64,000 bases of DNA, from NCBI GenBank assembly GCA_965278945.1, contig OZ257128.1, positions 682,001-746,000 on the forward strand, read 5' to 3'. Below are positions 34,280 through 45,547 of this stretch, piece by piece. The stretch comes from UBA10649 sp965278945. Lineage in GTDB: Bacteria; Actinomycetota; Actinomycetes; S36-B12. The notes beneath the pieces are model-generated. The model saw only the letters and a program-made list of their open reading frames with translations, did not search any database and was not told the origin of the DNA. The position numbers and the translations under genes were made by a program. Within the stretch, counting starts at the first letter, position 1; the number at the start of each line of letters is the position of its first letter.

Positions 34280-35361
34280 TGTCGTTCGCCTGGCCGCTCC
34301 TCCTGATCCTTGCGCTCGCCGCGCCAGTTCTCATCGCGTTGCACGTGTGGCAGTTGCGTCGCCGCCGGCGCACCGCCGTCCGGGTTCCGAGTGTTGCGCT
34401 CATCCGCACGTCGGTGCCGAAGAGATCGCGGTGGCGCCGGCACGTGCCCGTCGCGCTTCTCGCCGCGGCACTTGTCTTCTTGTCCGTCGCCGCGGCTCGC
34501 CCGAGCGTTGCTGTTCCGGTCCCGGTGAACAGCACGTCGATGATCCTTGCCCTGGATACCTCCGGGTCGATGTGCAATACCGATATCGAGCCGAATCGGC
34601 TGACGGTGGCGCAGGAGGCAGCAACGGCGTTCGTCGATCAGCAGACGGGTGACAGTCGAATTGGACTGGTCACCTTCAATGGCGTTGCCGCCCTCGTTGT
34701 CCCGGCGACCTCGGAGCCCGAGCCCCTTCGCGAGGCGATCGGAACGCTGACGGTTGCGCGTGGCACCGCGATCGGTCTTGCCATCCTGTCGGCCATCGAC
34801 GCCATCGCGGAGATCAATCCCGACGTTGCCTCGACCTCGGTGGAATTGCCTGCGGTTGCTGAGGATTCCACGGGCACCCAGGAGTACCAGCCGGACATCA
34901 TCGTCGTGCTCACCGATGGCGCGAACACTCGCGGCGTCGAGCCGCTGATTGCCGCAGAGATGGCTGCGCAGCGCGGCCTTCGGGTGTACACGATTGGCTT
35001 CGGCACCGAGCAGCCCGGCACGCTGGTGTGCTCCCCTGACCAGGTCATCGGAGGGTTCGAGTTCCAGGGCTTCGGTCCTGGTCCGGGCCAGGGATTCGAC
35101 CTCGGCAGCGGCTTCGGTGGTGGCGGTGGCAACTTCCTGCAGATCGACGAGCCGACGTTGATGGGCATCGCCGAGCTGACCGGCGGGGAGTACTTCCAGG
35201 CGCAGGACGCCGAGCAGTTGCTCGACGTCTTCAGCCAGCTGCCGAGTCGGGTGGTGACCCAGACGCAGGACGTGGAGCTGAGCGCGCTGTTCGCCCTGCT
35301 CGGTGCGGTGCTCGCCGGCGCGGCCATCGTGCTCGCCCTGCGCTGGAACCCCCTCGGCTGA
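34279..35361 (+). CDS. VWA domain membrane protein (BatA-like), copy 2
   Basis: 360 residues with the same design as the previous gene: N-terminal membrane helices, VWA domain with ALDTSGSM (Asp93, Ser95, Ser97) and a C-terminal helix ending LALRWNPLG. It carries an extra Gly/Phe/Pro-rich insertion near residues 255-290 (GFGPGPGQGF, then GSGFGGGGGNF) that copy 1 lacks. It is the last gene of the five-gene operon; a hairpin lies 11 bp past its stop. Confidence 0.9.
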   Translation: MSFAWPLLLILALAAPVLIALHVWQLRRRRRTAVRVPSVALIRTSVPKRSRWRRHVPVALLAAALVFLSVAAARPSVAVPVPVNSTSMILALDTSGSMCNTDIEPNRLTVAQEAATAFVDQQTGDSRIGLVTFNGVAALVVPATSEPEPLREAIGTLTVARGTAIGLAILSAIDAIAEINPDVASTSVELPAVAEDSTGTQEYQPDIIVVLTDGANTRGVEPLIAAEMAAQRGLRVYTIGFGTEQPGTLVCSPDQVIGGFEFQGFGPGPGQGFDLGSGFGGGGGNFLQIDEPTLMGIAELTGGEYFQAQDAEQLLDVFSQLPSRVVTQTQDVELSALFALLGAVLAGAAIVLALRWNPLG

Positions 35362-35372
35362 TCCCACCTATC

Positions 35373-35399
35373 CGTTTGTCCCGCATCCCGGGACTAACG
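35373..35399. terminator. Hairpin between convergent VWA and ArsR genes
   Basis: CGTTTGTCCCG (35373-35383) pairs with CGGGACTAACG (35389-35399) across a 5-nt loop, with one T-T mismatch. It is placed between two converging operons and could end transcription from both. No clear U-tract follows, so the strength is uncertain. Confidence 0.5.
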
Positions 35400-35457
35400 A
35401 ACGAATCTGGCTGTTCCTGCTCCGAAATCGTCAACTTGTCCCGGTCAGGTGGTCGCG

Positions 35458-35772
35458 TTACGACTCGGCGAGAGCCTTCAGCTTGGCCAGTCGGCGATCC
35501 CAGGCGTCCGCGACGCGACTGAGCTGGTGGCCGAGCGCGCTGAGCTCGGCTCCGAGCGGTGAGTACAGGACTTCGCGACCCTGCTTGTGTGTCTCGAGGA
35601 GGCCAACGTCGCGCAGTATCTCGAGGTGCTTGAGGATGGCCTGCCTGCTGATGGGGAACTCGTCGGCCAGGCGTGATGCCGACGCGGGTGCAGTGGCCAG
35701 CCGGGTGAGGATGCTCCACCGCGTCTCGTCTCCGAGGGCGGCAAAGGCCGGAACGAGCGATGACGTGCTCAT
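35458..35772 (-). CDS. ArsR-family winged-helix regulator
   Basis: 104 residues from ATG 35772. The winged helix is clear: FAALGDETRWSILTRLA, then FPISRQAILKHLEILRDVGLLE and wing HKQGREVLYS. There are no metal-binding Cys or His pairs, so it probably does not sense metals. It overlaps the SRPBCC gene by 4 bp; this pairing of an ArsR-type repressor with an AHSA1/SRPBCC protein is common in actinobacteria. Confidence 0.9.
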   Translation of the reverse strand: MSTSSLVPAFAALGDETRWSILTRLATAPASASRLADEFPISRQAILKHLEILRDVGLLETHKQGREVLYSPLGAELSALGHQLSRVADAWDRRLAKLKALAES

Positions 35773-36218
35773 CGCGCGATCTGCCGATCTGACGCGTACC
35801 GCACGAGCAGGGCGAACCCGCCCTCCCAGCCCAGCGCATCCGCTGCGGCGTTGTCGAACGCCGAGCCGAACTCGGCGGCGAGGTCGTCGAAGCCGGTCTG
35901 TGTCGCGGTGACGAGGGTGCCCGTCCCGGATGCGGTGAGAGTGAGTGTCACCAGCGTGCTGTTGCCGGCCACCGGCGGGGTGTCGGGGGTGATCGCTACG
36001 CGGTAGGCGAAGCAGTGCGGCTCGTCGACTGTCACGACCTCGCCCTCGAACGACCCGTGCTCGACCCACGTCAGCAGCATGCGGCCTCCCGGCCGGGCGT
36101 CGATCTGCGCGCCGTCGAAGGCATACCAGGCCGTGACGTGCTCAGGGCTTGTCACTAGTGGCCAGACGGCCTCCGGGCGTGCGTTTATGAACACCGACCT
36201 GTGTACCGATTCGGTCAT
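35769..36218 (-). CDS. SRPBCC/AHSA1-family protein
   Basis: 149 residues with the START-like pattern: an early VFINARPEAVWPLVTSPEHVTAWY, a mid GGRMLLTWVEHGSFEGEVV strand pair, and a final long helix around LGWEGGFALLVRYA. It binds a hydrophobic ligand or acts as an Aha1-like protein; the function is not known. It is the first gene of the leftward pair with the ArsR regulator. Confidence 0.86.
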   Translation of the reverse strand: MTESVHRSVFINARPEAVWPLVTSPEHVTAWYAFDGAQIDARPGGRMLLTWVEHGSFEGEVVTVDEPHCFAYRVAITPDTPPVAGNSTLVTLTLTASGTGTLVTATQTGFDDLAAEFGSAFDNAAADALGWEGGFALLVRYASDRQIAR

Positions 36219-36327
36219 GTCGCTCCTCTGCTCGTCCTGATATGCAATCTAATGGTTGCATGTCAGGACGAGCATGTGCAAGCAACAGATTGCACACGAA
36301 GTGGTCGGGGCTAGGTGCCACTACTGC

Positions 36328-36384
36328 CGACCTTGAGGTTGGCGTGGATCTAGGGGCCCGAAACCCGCGCCAACCTCAAGGTCG
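36328..36384. repeat. Palindromic intergenic repeat, copy 1
   Basis: CGACCTTGAGGTTGGCG (36328-36344) and its exact reverse complement (36368-36384) flank a 23-nt loop. The same arms occur at 45469-45531 with a different loop. Copy 1 sits between divergent genes, where a terminator would not be expected, so this may be a REP-like or MITE-like element. Confidence 0.8.
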
Positions 36385-36416
36385 ACGAGGGCGAAACGGG
36401 CAAATCGCCCGGCCGG

Positions 36417-36446
36417 TTGACAGCGTTCGAACATATGTTCGAAGAT
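36417..36446 (+). promoter_or_regulatory. LexA-regulated promoter of imuA'-imuB
   Basis: TTCGAACATATGTTCGAA (36426-36443) is a perfect 18-bp palindrome containing the actinobacterial SOS box TCGAAC-N4-GTTCGA. A TTGACA -35 element (36417-36422) precedes it, and a weak -10 (GAAGAT, 36441-36446) overlaps its end. LexA binding would cover the promoter. The imuA' ATG lies 8 bp further on. Confidence 0.92.
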
Positions 36447-36453
36447 CAGCCGC

Positions 36454-37134
36454 ATGCTGGACGTCGCCATCCCTGCCCTCCGGGCGTCTGAGTTCCAGGC
36501 GCTCGGAGGTACGGCCGCTACGCCCTGGCCGGTCCACCCCTCCCTGGCCGAGGTGCTCCCCGGCGGGCTGCGGCGCGGCTCGTCGATGAGCGTGGCCGGG
36601 TCGCTGTCCTTGCTCCTGGCGGTGCTCGGCGGGCCGTCGGGCGAGGGTGCCTGGTGCGCGCTGGTGGGCATGCCGGCGATCAGCGCCGAGGCCGCGGTCG
36701 AGTACGGGGTGGAACTGTCGCGGCTGCCGGTGATCGTCGAGCCCGGACCCAGATGGGCGACGATGATCGGCGCCTTGCTCGACACGGTCGACGTCGTGGT
36801 GGCCCGCCCGCCCGCGCGAGTGGCCGCCGGCGACGTCCAGCGGCTGACCGCTCGCGCGCGTTCGCGCGATGCGGTGCTCATCGCGTATCTCGACACGGCC
36901 GCTCGTTCCTGGCCGTCCGCCGACCTGCGGCTGGATGCGCGCGGCAGTGTGTGGGAGGGCGCGTCCGAGGGCTCGGGACGACTGGCCAGTCGACGCATGA
37001 CGATCGCGGCCGAGGGGCGCGGCAAGGCGGCCCGTCCGCGGACCTCGGGCCTGCACCTGCCCGCGAGCGGCGGTGGCCTTTCCTCGATTGACGTTGCTGT
37101 TGCTGACATTTCTCCCCTGTCGAGAACCGGATGA
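36454..37134 (+). CDS. imuA': ImuA'-type mutasome protein
   Basis: 226 residues. It has a RecA-like core without a clear Walker A (the place has PGGLRRGSSMSVAGSLSLLLAV), as in actinobacterial ImuA'. It acts with ImuB and DnaE2 in error-prone repair after DNA damage. It starts just after the SOS promoter and overlaps imuB by 4 bp (ATGA). The end of the protein is Gly/Ser-rich. Confidence 0.86.
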   Translation: MLDVAIPALRASEFQALGGTAATPWPVHPSLAEVLPGGLRRGSSMSVAGSLSLLLAVLGGPSGEGAWCALVGMPAISAEAAVEYGVELSRLPVIVEPGPRWATMIGALLDTVDVVVARPPARVAAGDVQRLTARARSRDAVLIAYLDTAARSWPSADLRLDARGSVWEGASEGSGRLASRRMTIAAEGRGKAARPRTSGLHLPASGGGLSSIDVAVADISPLSRTG

Positions 37135-38687
37135 GTGTCGCGATGGAGCCCGCTCCCACCCGAACCGCGGCGATCTGGTGCCCCGACTGGCCGGTGTCGT
37201 CCGCCATGGCGATGGCCGACGAGGACGGAGCCGGTCCCGTCGCGGTCATGGCGGCGAACCGGGTGGTGGCCTGCAACCAGGCGGCCCGCGAGCAGGGCGT
37301 GCGCCGCGACCAGCTGCGCCGCGAGGCGCAGTACCGCAGCCCGGGGCTGGTGGTGCTCCCCCGCGACGAGGTCGCCGAGGCGCGACTGTTCGAGCCGATC
37401 GCCGTGGCGCTGGAGGCGGTCGCCCCCGGCGTGGAGATCACCAGACCCGGACTCGCGGCGCTGCGGGTGCGCGGCCCGGCCCGCTACTACGGCAGCGAGG
37501 AGGGTGTCGTCTCCGCGATCGGCGAGGCGATCAATGCGCTGACCGAGGCGTGGGTGGGCGTGGCCGACGGGGCGTTCGCCGCCGCGCTTGCCGCCCGCCG
37601 CGGCATCGTCGTCCCGCCCGGTGGGTCCTCGCAGTTCCTGCACCCCATGCCCATCACCGTGCTCGGGTCCCGGGCCGGGGTGCCACTGGTCGACCTGCTG
37701 CTGCGCCTGGGCGTCCACACGCTGGGCGCCTTCGCGGCCCTGCCCGCCGCCGACGTGTCCGCCCGGTTCGGCGCGGTCGGGGCGTGGTCCCACCGACTGG
37801 CCGGTGCCCGCGACATCCGTCCGGTCGTCGCGCGGCAGCCACCGCTGGAGTGCTCGGTCGAGGTGGTCTTCGAGCCGGCGCTGGACCGGTCCGACGCGGT
37901 GGCGTTCTCCTCGCGCACCACGGCCGAGCAGTTCGTGGACCGACTGAGCCGGCACGGCCTGGCCTGCGTGTGCTTCGAGGCGCAGATCGACACCGAGATG
38001 GGCGAGCAGATGGTCCGCCGCTGGCGGCATACCGGACTGCTCACCGCGGTGGAGATCGTCGACCGGATTCGCTGGCAGCTGGAGGGGCTGTTCTCGAGCA
38101 CCGACCAGCAGATCAGCGGCGGGGTCTCGCGACTGCGGCTGGTGCCGATCGAGACGGTACCCACCGGCGCGCACCAGCAGGCGCTGTGGGGCGGCCCGGG
38201 GGAGGGCGACGAGCGCGTCGAGCGCGGGCTGGCCCGCGTGCAGACCCAGTTCGGGCACGAGTCGGTGATCCGGCTGTCGGTCCAAGGGGGCAGCAGTCCT
38301 GCCGCCCGCACCGGGCGCACGGTGTGGGGGGAGCCGGTCCGGGCCGCGGCTGGCGAGCCGTGGCCCGGGCACCTGCCCGCTCCCGCTCCCGCGCAGCTCG
38401 TCGATCCGCCGCACCCCATCCACGTGCTGGATCGCAGCGGCCGAGCCGTGATCATCAACGATCGCGGATCGATGGCCACCTCGCCCGCCCTGCTGCGGAT
38501 CGACGGACGCGAGCAGGTGGCCATCACCGCGTGGGCCGGCCCGTGGCCGCAGAGCGAGGCGTGGTGGGAGCCCGGGGCGCCGGGGCGCATGCTGCGCTGC
38601 CAACTGGTCGACGTGCACGGTCGCGCGTATGTCGTCGCGTACTACGTCGACACCAGCAGTTGGATGCTCGAGGGGCTGTACGACTGA
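37131..38687 (+). CDS. imuB: ImuB, catalytically inactive Y-family polymerase homologue
   Basis: 518 residues. Y-family polymerase fold is seen in AIWCPDWPV, the 'aaR..Gv' stretch CNQAAREQGVRRDQLRREAQ, and LRLGVHTLGAFAALP, but the paired acidic catalytic residues are absent, as in known ImuB. A likely beta-clamp contact is QQALWGG (about 349-355), close to the QLPLWG motif of mycobacterial ImuB. It bridges the clamp and DnaE2. It is followed after 21 bp by an exporter gene. Confidence 0.92.
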   Translation: MSVAMEPAPTRTAAIWCPDWPVSSAMAMADEDGAGPVAVMAANRVVACNQAAREQGVRRDQLRREAQYRSPGLVVLPRDEVAEARLFEPIAVALEAVAPGVEITRPGLAALRVRGPARYYGSEEGVVSAIGEAINALTEAWVGVADGAFAAALAARRGIVVPPGGSSQFLHPMPITVLGSRAGVPLVDLLLRLGVHTLGAFAALPAADVSARFGAVGAWSHRLAGARDIRPVVARQPPLECSVEVVFEPALDRSDAVAFSSRTTAEQFVDRLSRHGLACVCFEAQIDTEMGEQMVRRWRHTGLLTAVEIVDRIRWQLEGLFSSTDQQISGGVSRLRLVPIETVPTGAHQQALWGGPGEGDERVERGLARVQTQFGHESVIRLSVQGGSSPAARTGRTVWGEPVRAAAGEPWPGHLPAPAPAQLVDPPHPIHVLDRSGRAVIINDRGSMATSPALLRIDGREQVAITAWAGPWPQSEAWWEPGAPGRMLRCQLVDVHGRAYVVAYYVDTSSWMLEGLYD

Positions 38688-38708
38688 TTCGTGGCCTACT
38701 GTGCAGCG

Positions 38709-40232
38709 ATGCACACGAGGAACCGCTGGGCGATCCTCGCTGTGCTGTCGGCGGCGCTGGCGATCATCTCGATCGATAACACCATCGTCAACGTGGCCCT
38801 GCCGACCCTCCAGGAAGACCTCGACGCGACGACATCGCAGCTGCAGTGGGTCGTCGATGCCTACTCCGTCCTCTTCGCAGGCAGCCTCCTGCTCGCGGGC
38901 AGCCTCGGTGACCGATTCGGCCGTCGTCGCATGCTGCTGATCGGTCTGGTGGTCTTCGCGCTCGGCTCCATCGGCGCAGCAGTCTCCACGAATGCCGAGA
39001 CGCTCACCGCGTGGCGCGCGGTCATGGGAGTCGGTGGCGCGTTCATCATGCCCTCGACGCTGAGCATCCTCGTGCACGTGTTTGACAAGCCCGCCGAGCG
39101 CGCGCAGGCGATCGGCATCTGGGCTGCTGTCGCCGGGCTCGGCGTGGCCATCGGGCCGATAGTCGGCGGACTGCTCCTGGAGCAGTTCTCCTGGCACGCG
39201 ATCTTCTGGGTCAATCCGATCTTCGTGGTCGTGGTCCTCACTGCCACCGTCATCCTTGTTCCCGAGTCGAGGGATCCCTCGAAGCCCAGGCTGGACATTC
39301 CCGGCGCGGCCTTGTCGGCTGCTGGCTTGATCTGCCTGGTGTTCACGATTATCGAAATCCCCGACGAAGGCGTCACGACCGTCACGGTGGTGTCCGCGCT
39401 CGGCGCGGTCACCCTGCTCGGATCGTTCGTGTGGTGGGAACGTCGCGCGCCGCGACCGATCCTTCCGCTGACCTTGTTCACCCAGAGGCTGTTCTCTACC
39501 GCAGTGGTGGCGGTCGGATTGGTGTACTTCGGGCTGATGGGAGCGATGTTCTTCCTCCCGCAGTTCCTCCAACTCGTCCAGGGCCTGTCCCCGCTGGAGT
39601 CCGGGCTCGCCGTCCTCCCCGGTGCCCTCGGCCTGCTCGTCGCCTCGCTCGGCAGCCCGGCACTTGCGCAGCGTTTCGGTACGCGCCTGATCGTGGTTGT
39701 CGGGATGACCGTGGCGGCGGCGGGTATCGCATCGTTCAGCCTGCTGAGCACTGATTCGTCCCTCGTCGTCGTCGGTGGCACGTTTGCGGTGGTCGGCCTC
39801 GGGCTCGGCATGGTGCTGCCTCAGGCGACGAACGCAGTACTCGCCTCGGTACCCGCGGAGCGATCGGGCATGGGCTCTGCCGTGAATGACGCGGTCGGCG
39901 AGCTCGGGGGATCGCTGGGCGTCGCGATCCTCGGCGCGGCCATGGCCGCCACCTACCGCCAGCACATTGAGGAGGCGATCACGGCCGCGGGCGCTGCGGC
40001 CCGGGCGGTTCCCCCTGAGGCGCTCAACGCGGCGCGCGAGTCGCTGGCGGCCGCATCCCTGGCGGCCCGCCGGCTGCCCGACTCGGTGAGCGAGCCATTT
40101 CGACAGGTCACCAGCCAGGCCTTCACGTCAGGCATGGGGTGGGCACTGCTGCTGGGATCTGCGGTGATGGCCGCCGGTGCGATCTTGGCCTGGCTTCGAT
40201 TCCCCGCTCGTGTGGAGCGCGTCGAGGAGTAG
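38709..40232 (+). CDS. MFS drug exporter, DHA2 (14-span) type
   Basis: 507 residues from ATG 38709 (GTG 38691 would add six). It has about 14 membrane spans, the motif-A loop GSLGDRFGRRRML, and DNTIVNVALPTLQ in the first span, which is typical of EmrB/QacA proteins. It stands between imuB and dnaE2 on the same strand, 21 bp after imuB with no terminator or separate promoter in view. It may therefore be read through from the SOS promoter, a link that needs testing. Confidence 0.9.
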   Translation: MHTRNRWAILAVLSAALAIISIDNTIVNVALPTLQEDLDATTSQLQWVVDAYSVLFAGSLLLAGSLGDRFGRRRMLLIGLVVFALGSIGAAVSTNAETLTAWRAVMGVGGAFIMPSTLSILVHVFDKPAERAQAIGIWAAVAGLGVAIGPIVGGLLLEQFSWHAIFWVNPIFVVVVLTATVILVPESRDPSKPRLDIPGAALSAAGLICLVFTIIEIPDEGVTTVTVVSALGAVTLLGSFVWWERRAPRPILPLTLFTQRLFSTAVVAVGLVYFGLMGAMFFLPQFLQLVQGLSPLESGLAVLPGALGLLVASLGSPALAQRFGTRLIVVVGMTVAAAGIASFSLLSTDSSLVVVGGTFAVVGLGLGMVLPQATNAVLASVPAERSGMGSAVNDAVGELGGSLGVAILGAAMAATYRQHIEEAITAAGAAARAVPPEALNAARESLAAASLAARRLPDSVSEPFRQVTSQAFTSGMGWALLLGSAVMAAGAILAWLRFPARVERVEE

Positions 40233-40253
40233 CACGCCGGCAGGCGAGAGCGG

Positions 40254-40283
40254 TTGACAGCAATCGAACATATGTTCGATTAT
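40254..40283 (+). promoter_or_regulatory. LexA-regulated promoter of dnaE2
   Basis: ATCGAACATATGTTCGAT (40263-40280) is a second perfect 18-bp palindrome with the same central 16 bases as the imuA' box. TTGACA (40254-40259) and GATTAT (40278-40283) form -35 and -10 elements 18 bp apart, with the box filling the spacer. The dnaE2 ATG begins 5 bp past the -10, so a leaderless transcript or a later start is likely. Confidence 0.92.
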
Positions 40284-40288
40284 CCTCC

Positions 40289-43644
<3,356 letters not shown>

Positions 43645-43648
<4 letters not shown>

Positions 43649-43881
43649 CCGAGTTGGCTCGTCCGCGCTTCCAGTCGCTCCGCAATCCAGACCTTGATGA
43701 TCGATTGCCGGGTGACGCCCAGTCGAGATGCCTCCTGGTCCAGCGACTGCACCATCCACAACGGGAAGTCGACGTTCACGCGCTGTGGATCTCGTCGCGG
43801 CCGCTTTGCGGTATCCAGATCCAACTGTGAACTGACATCGGCGCCGTCATCGAACTGCGCGTCGAACTCACTTGCCTTCAT
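43645..43881 (-). CDS. brnA: BrnA-type antitoxin (ribbon-helix-helix)
   Basis: 78 residues. A short acidic start is followed by a ribbon-helix-helix: RVNVDFPLWMVQSLDQEASRLGVTRQSIIK covers strand, helix and helix, as two blocks. It overlaps the toxin gene upstream by 14 bp, the toxin-first order of brnTA. It should neutralise the toxin and repress the pair. Its stop overlaps the dnaE2 stop in the palindrome CTAG (43645-43648). Confidence 0.87.
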
Positions 43882-44143
43882 ACAGATCCACCTCCTCCGC
43901 TCTCGATCGACGAACCGAGATCAACCGAATTGCCTCGCCTCGGTAGGTGATGACGGCCGACCAATGCTGCGCGCCGATCTTCGCAATCACCACACTCCGC
44001 GGCTCGACTTCAGTTCGCGCCTCGACCTCGACCATCTGCTCGTCCAACCACAAGACTTGAGCGCCGACGAAATCGATCCCGTGCTTGGCCAGGCTTGAGC
44101 TGCTCTTGCCCGGGTCGAAGTCGAAAAGCAGAGGCCGATCCAT
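43868..44143 (-). CDS. brnT: BrnT-type ribonuclease toxin
   Basis: 91 residues with the BrnT pattern: FDFDPGKSSSSLAKHGIDF, ARTEVEPRSVVIAKIG, WSAVITYRGEAIRLISVRRSR as separate blocks. BrnT is a RelE-fold ribonuclease that stops growth until bound by BrnA. Active-site Lys/His and the final VRRSR basic patch are intact, so the toxin seems functional. The 65 bp ahead of it is AT-richer than its surroundings and should hold the pair's promoter. Confidence 0.88.
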   Translation of the reverse strand: MDRPLLFDFDPGKSSSSLAKHGIDFVGAQVLWLDEQMVEVEARTEVEPRSVVIAKIGAQHWSAVITYRGEAIRLISVRRSRAEEVDLYEGK

Positions 44144-44208
44144 AATGGTATAGAAATGGGATCAATTTCGCGAGGCGAGACGAGTTCCAGATCTGTGGAC
44201 GGAGAGCC

Positions 44209-44631
44209 ATGACAATGATCAGCACCGTTCCGGCGCTTCCTGTGCTCGACCTCGCCGCCGGAGCGGAGTTCTACCGCGATCGACTCGGTTTCACTGTGGT
44301 GCACCTCGACGAGGGCATTGCCGTTCTTCGTCGAGACGAGGTGTGGATCCATCTGTGGGGGTCGAGCAACGAGGAGTGGCGTGCGGTCGACCCGGTCGAG
44401 CTCGCGCAGCGACCTGTACGCATGGGTGGCGAGTCCTTCCTGTCGGGCACCGCGAGCTGCCGGATCCAGGTCCACAACGTCGACGAACTGTTCGAGGAGA
44501 TGACCGCGCAGTCCGTCGTGCACCCGGTGAGCAAGTCGGGTCCGACCGATACAGAATGGGCGACCCGGGAGTTCGCCGTGCTCGACCTCGATGGCAACCT
44601 CTTGGCGTTCTTCCAGTTGCGCGATCAGTAG
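44209..44631 (+). CDS. VOC-fold (bleomycin-resistance / glyoxalase type) protein
   Basis: 140 residues with two beta-alpha-beta-beta-beta halves: VLDLAAGAEFYRDRLGFTVVH and a later CRIQVHNVDELFEEM. The C-terminal TREFAVLDLDGNLLAFFQL is typical of bleomycin-resistance-like proteins that bind a drug rather than turn it over. An SDR gene starts 8 bp later with a GGAGG site in between, so they may be co-transcribed. Confidence 0.85.
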   Translation: MTMISTVPALPVLDLAAGAEFYRDRLGFTVVHLDEGIAVLRRDEVWIHLWGSSNEEWRAVDPVELAQRPVRMGGESFLSGTASCRIQVHNVDELFEEMTAQSVVHPVSKSGPTDTEWATREFAVLDLDGNLLAFFQLRDQ

Positions 44632-44639
44632 GAGGCGTC

Positions 44640-45461
44640 ATGTCGGTCTGGTTCATCACCGGTGCATCGAGGGGCTTCGGGCGACTGTGGGCGCAGGCCG
44701 CGCTCGAGCGCGGAGACCAGGTAGCCGCAACCGCGCGGGACATCGCGACCCTCGATGGCCTCGTCGAGCAGTTCGGCGACAACGTGATGCCGATCCAGCT
44801 CGACGTCACCGACCGCGCCGCCGACTTCGCCGCAGTGGCCGCCGCATTCGAGCGGTTCGGCCGACTCGACATCGTGGTGAATAACGCCGGTTACGGACAC
44901 TTCGGCTTCATCGAGGAGCTCTCCGAGGACGAGATCCGCGCGCAATTGGAAACCAACGTTCTCGGCGCTTTGTGGGTTGCCCAGGCGGCGCTGCCGTTCT
45001 TGCGCAAGCAGGGAGCCGGCCACATCCTCCAGGTGTCGTCAATCGGCGGAATCACTGCGTTTCCGATGGTCGGCGCCTACCACGCCTCGAAGTGGGCGCT
45101 GGAAGGCTTCAGCCAGGCACTCGCCCAGGAGGTGGCGCCGTTCGGCATCAAGGTCACGCTCATCGAGCCCGGCCCGTTCGGCACCGACTGGAGTGGATCA
45201 TCGGCCAGCCACTCCGTTGAACTGGACGACTATCGCGAGGTCCGCGCGCACGTGCAGGAAGTCCGCAGGGCGCGCATGGCGAACAACTCCGCAGCCCCCG
45301 AGACCACCGTCGCCGCGATCCTCGCGGTGGTGGACTCCGACGATCCTCCGTTGCGGATGTTCCTCGGCAAGAACCCGCTCGGGCTGGCGAAGGCGGACTA
45401 CGCCTCGCGGATCGAGGGCTGGGAGCGCTGGCAGGACGTCGCAGCCACGGCCAGCAACTAA
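44640..45461 (+). CDS. SDR family oxidoreductase (non-catabolic, short-chain)
   Basis: 273 residues from ATG 44640 after GGAGG. It has TGASRGFG near 8-15, NNAG (VVNNAGYGHFG), and YHASKWALEG at the active site. The long C-terminal part after GPFGTDWSG is typical of the 'short-chain dehydrogenase/reductase' group near retinol-dehydrogenase-like proteins. It lies outside the mycofactocin cluster and shows no insert linking it to that system. Confidence 0.87.
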   Translation: MSVWFITGASRGFGRLWAQAALERGDQVAATARDIATLDGLVEQFGDNVMPIQLDVTDRAADFAAVAAAFERFGRLDIVVNNAGYGHFGFIEELSEDEIRAQLETNVLGALWVAQAALPFLRKQGAGHILQVSSIGGITAFPMVGAYHASKWALEGFSQALAQEVAPFGIKVTLIEPGPFGTDWSGSSASHSVELDDYREVRAHVQEVRRARMANNSAAPETTVAAILAVVDSDDPPLRMFLGKNPLGLAKADYASRIEGWERWQDVAATASN

Positions 45462-45468
45462 CCGCCCC

Positions 45469-45531
45469 CGCCGACCTTGAGGTTGGCGTGGAAATCGGGC
45501 GGTGAAACACACGCCAACCTCAAGGTCGGCG
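45469..45531. repeat. Palindromic intergenic repeat, copy 2
   Basis: Arms at 45469-45490 and 45510-45531 are perfect complements over 22 bases with a 19-nt loop. The inner 17 bases of the left arm equal those of copy 1 at 36328. Here the element sits between convergent genes, where it could end transcription both ways. Confidence 0.82.
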
Positions 45532-45547
45532 AGAGGGGCTGGCCGTG

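Noticed and set aside
37131..38687. ImuB as a damaged polymerase gene because catalytic acids are missing
   Set aside because: Loss of catalytic residues is normal in ImuB, which works as an adaptor for DnaE2.
36321..39965. A 1214-codon open frame on the minus strand
   Set aside because: It lies opposite imuA', imuB and the exporter, has a low-complexity Arg/Gly/Asp-rich product and no domain; it is an effect of high GC content.
44144..44208. A tRNA or small RNA in the gap before the toxin gene
   Set aside because: 65 bp is too short for a tRNA and no stable fold is apparent; it more likely holds the brnTA promoter.
45469..45531. Palindromic repeat as part of a CRISPR array or an IS end
   Set aside because: Only two copies 9 kb apart, no spacers, no cas genes, no transposase and no target-site duplications seen.
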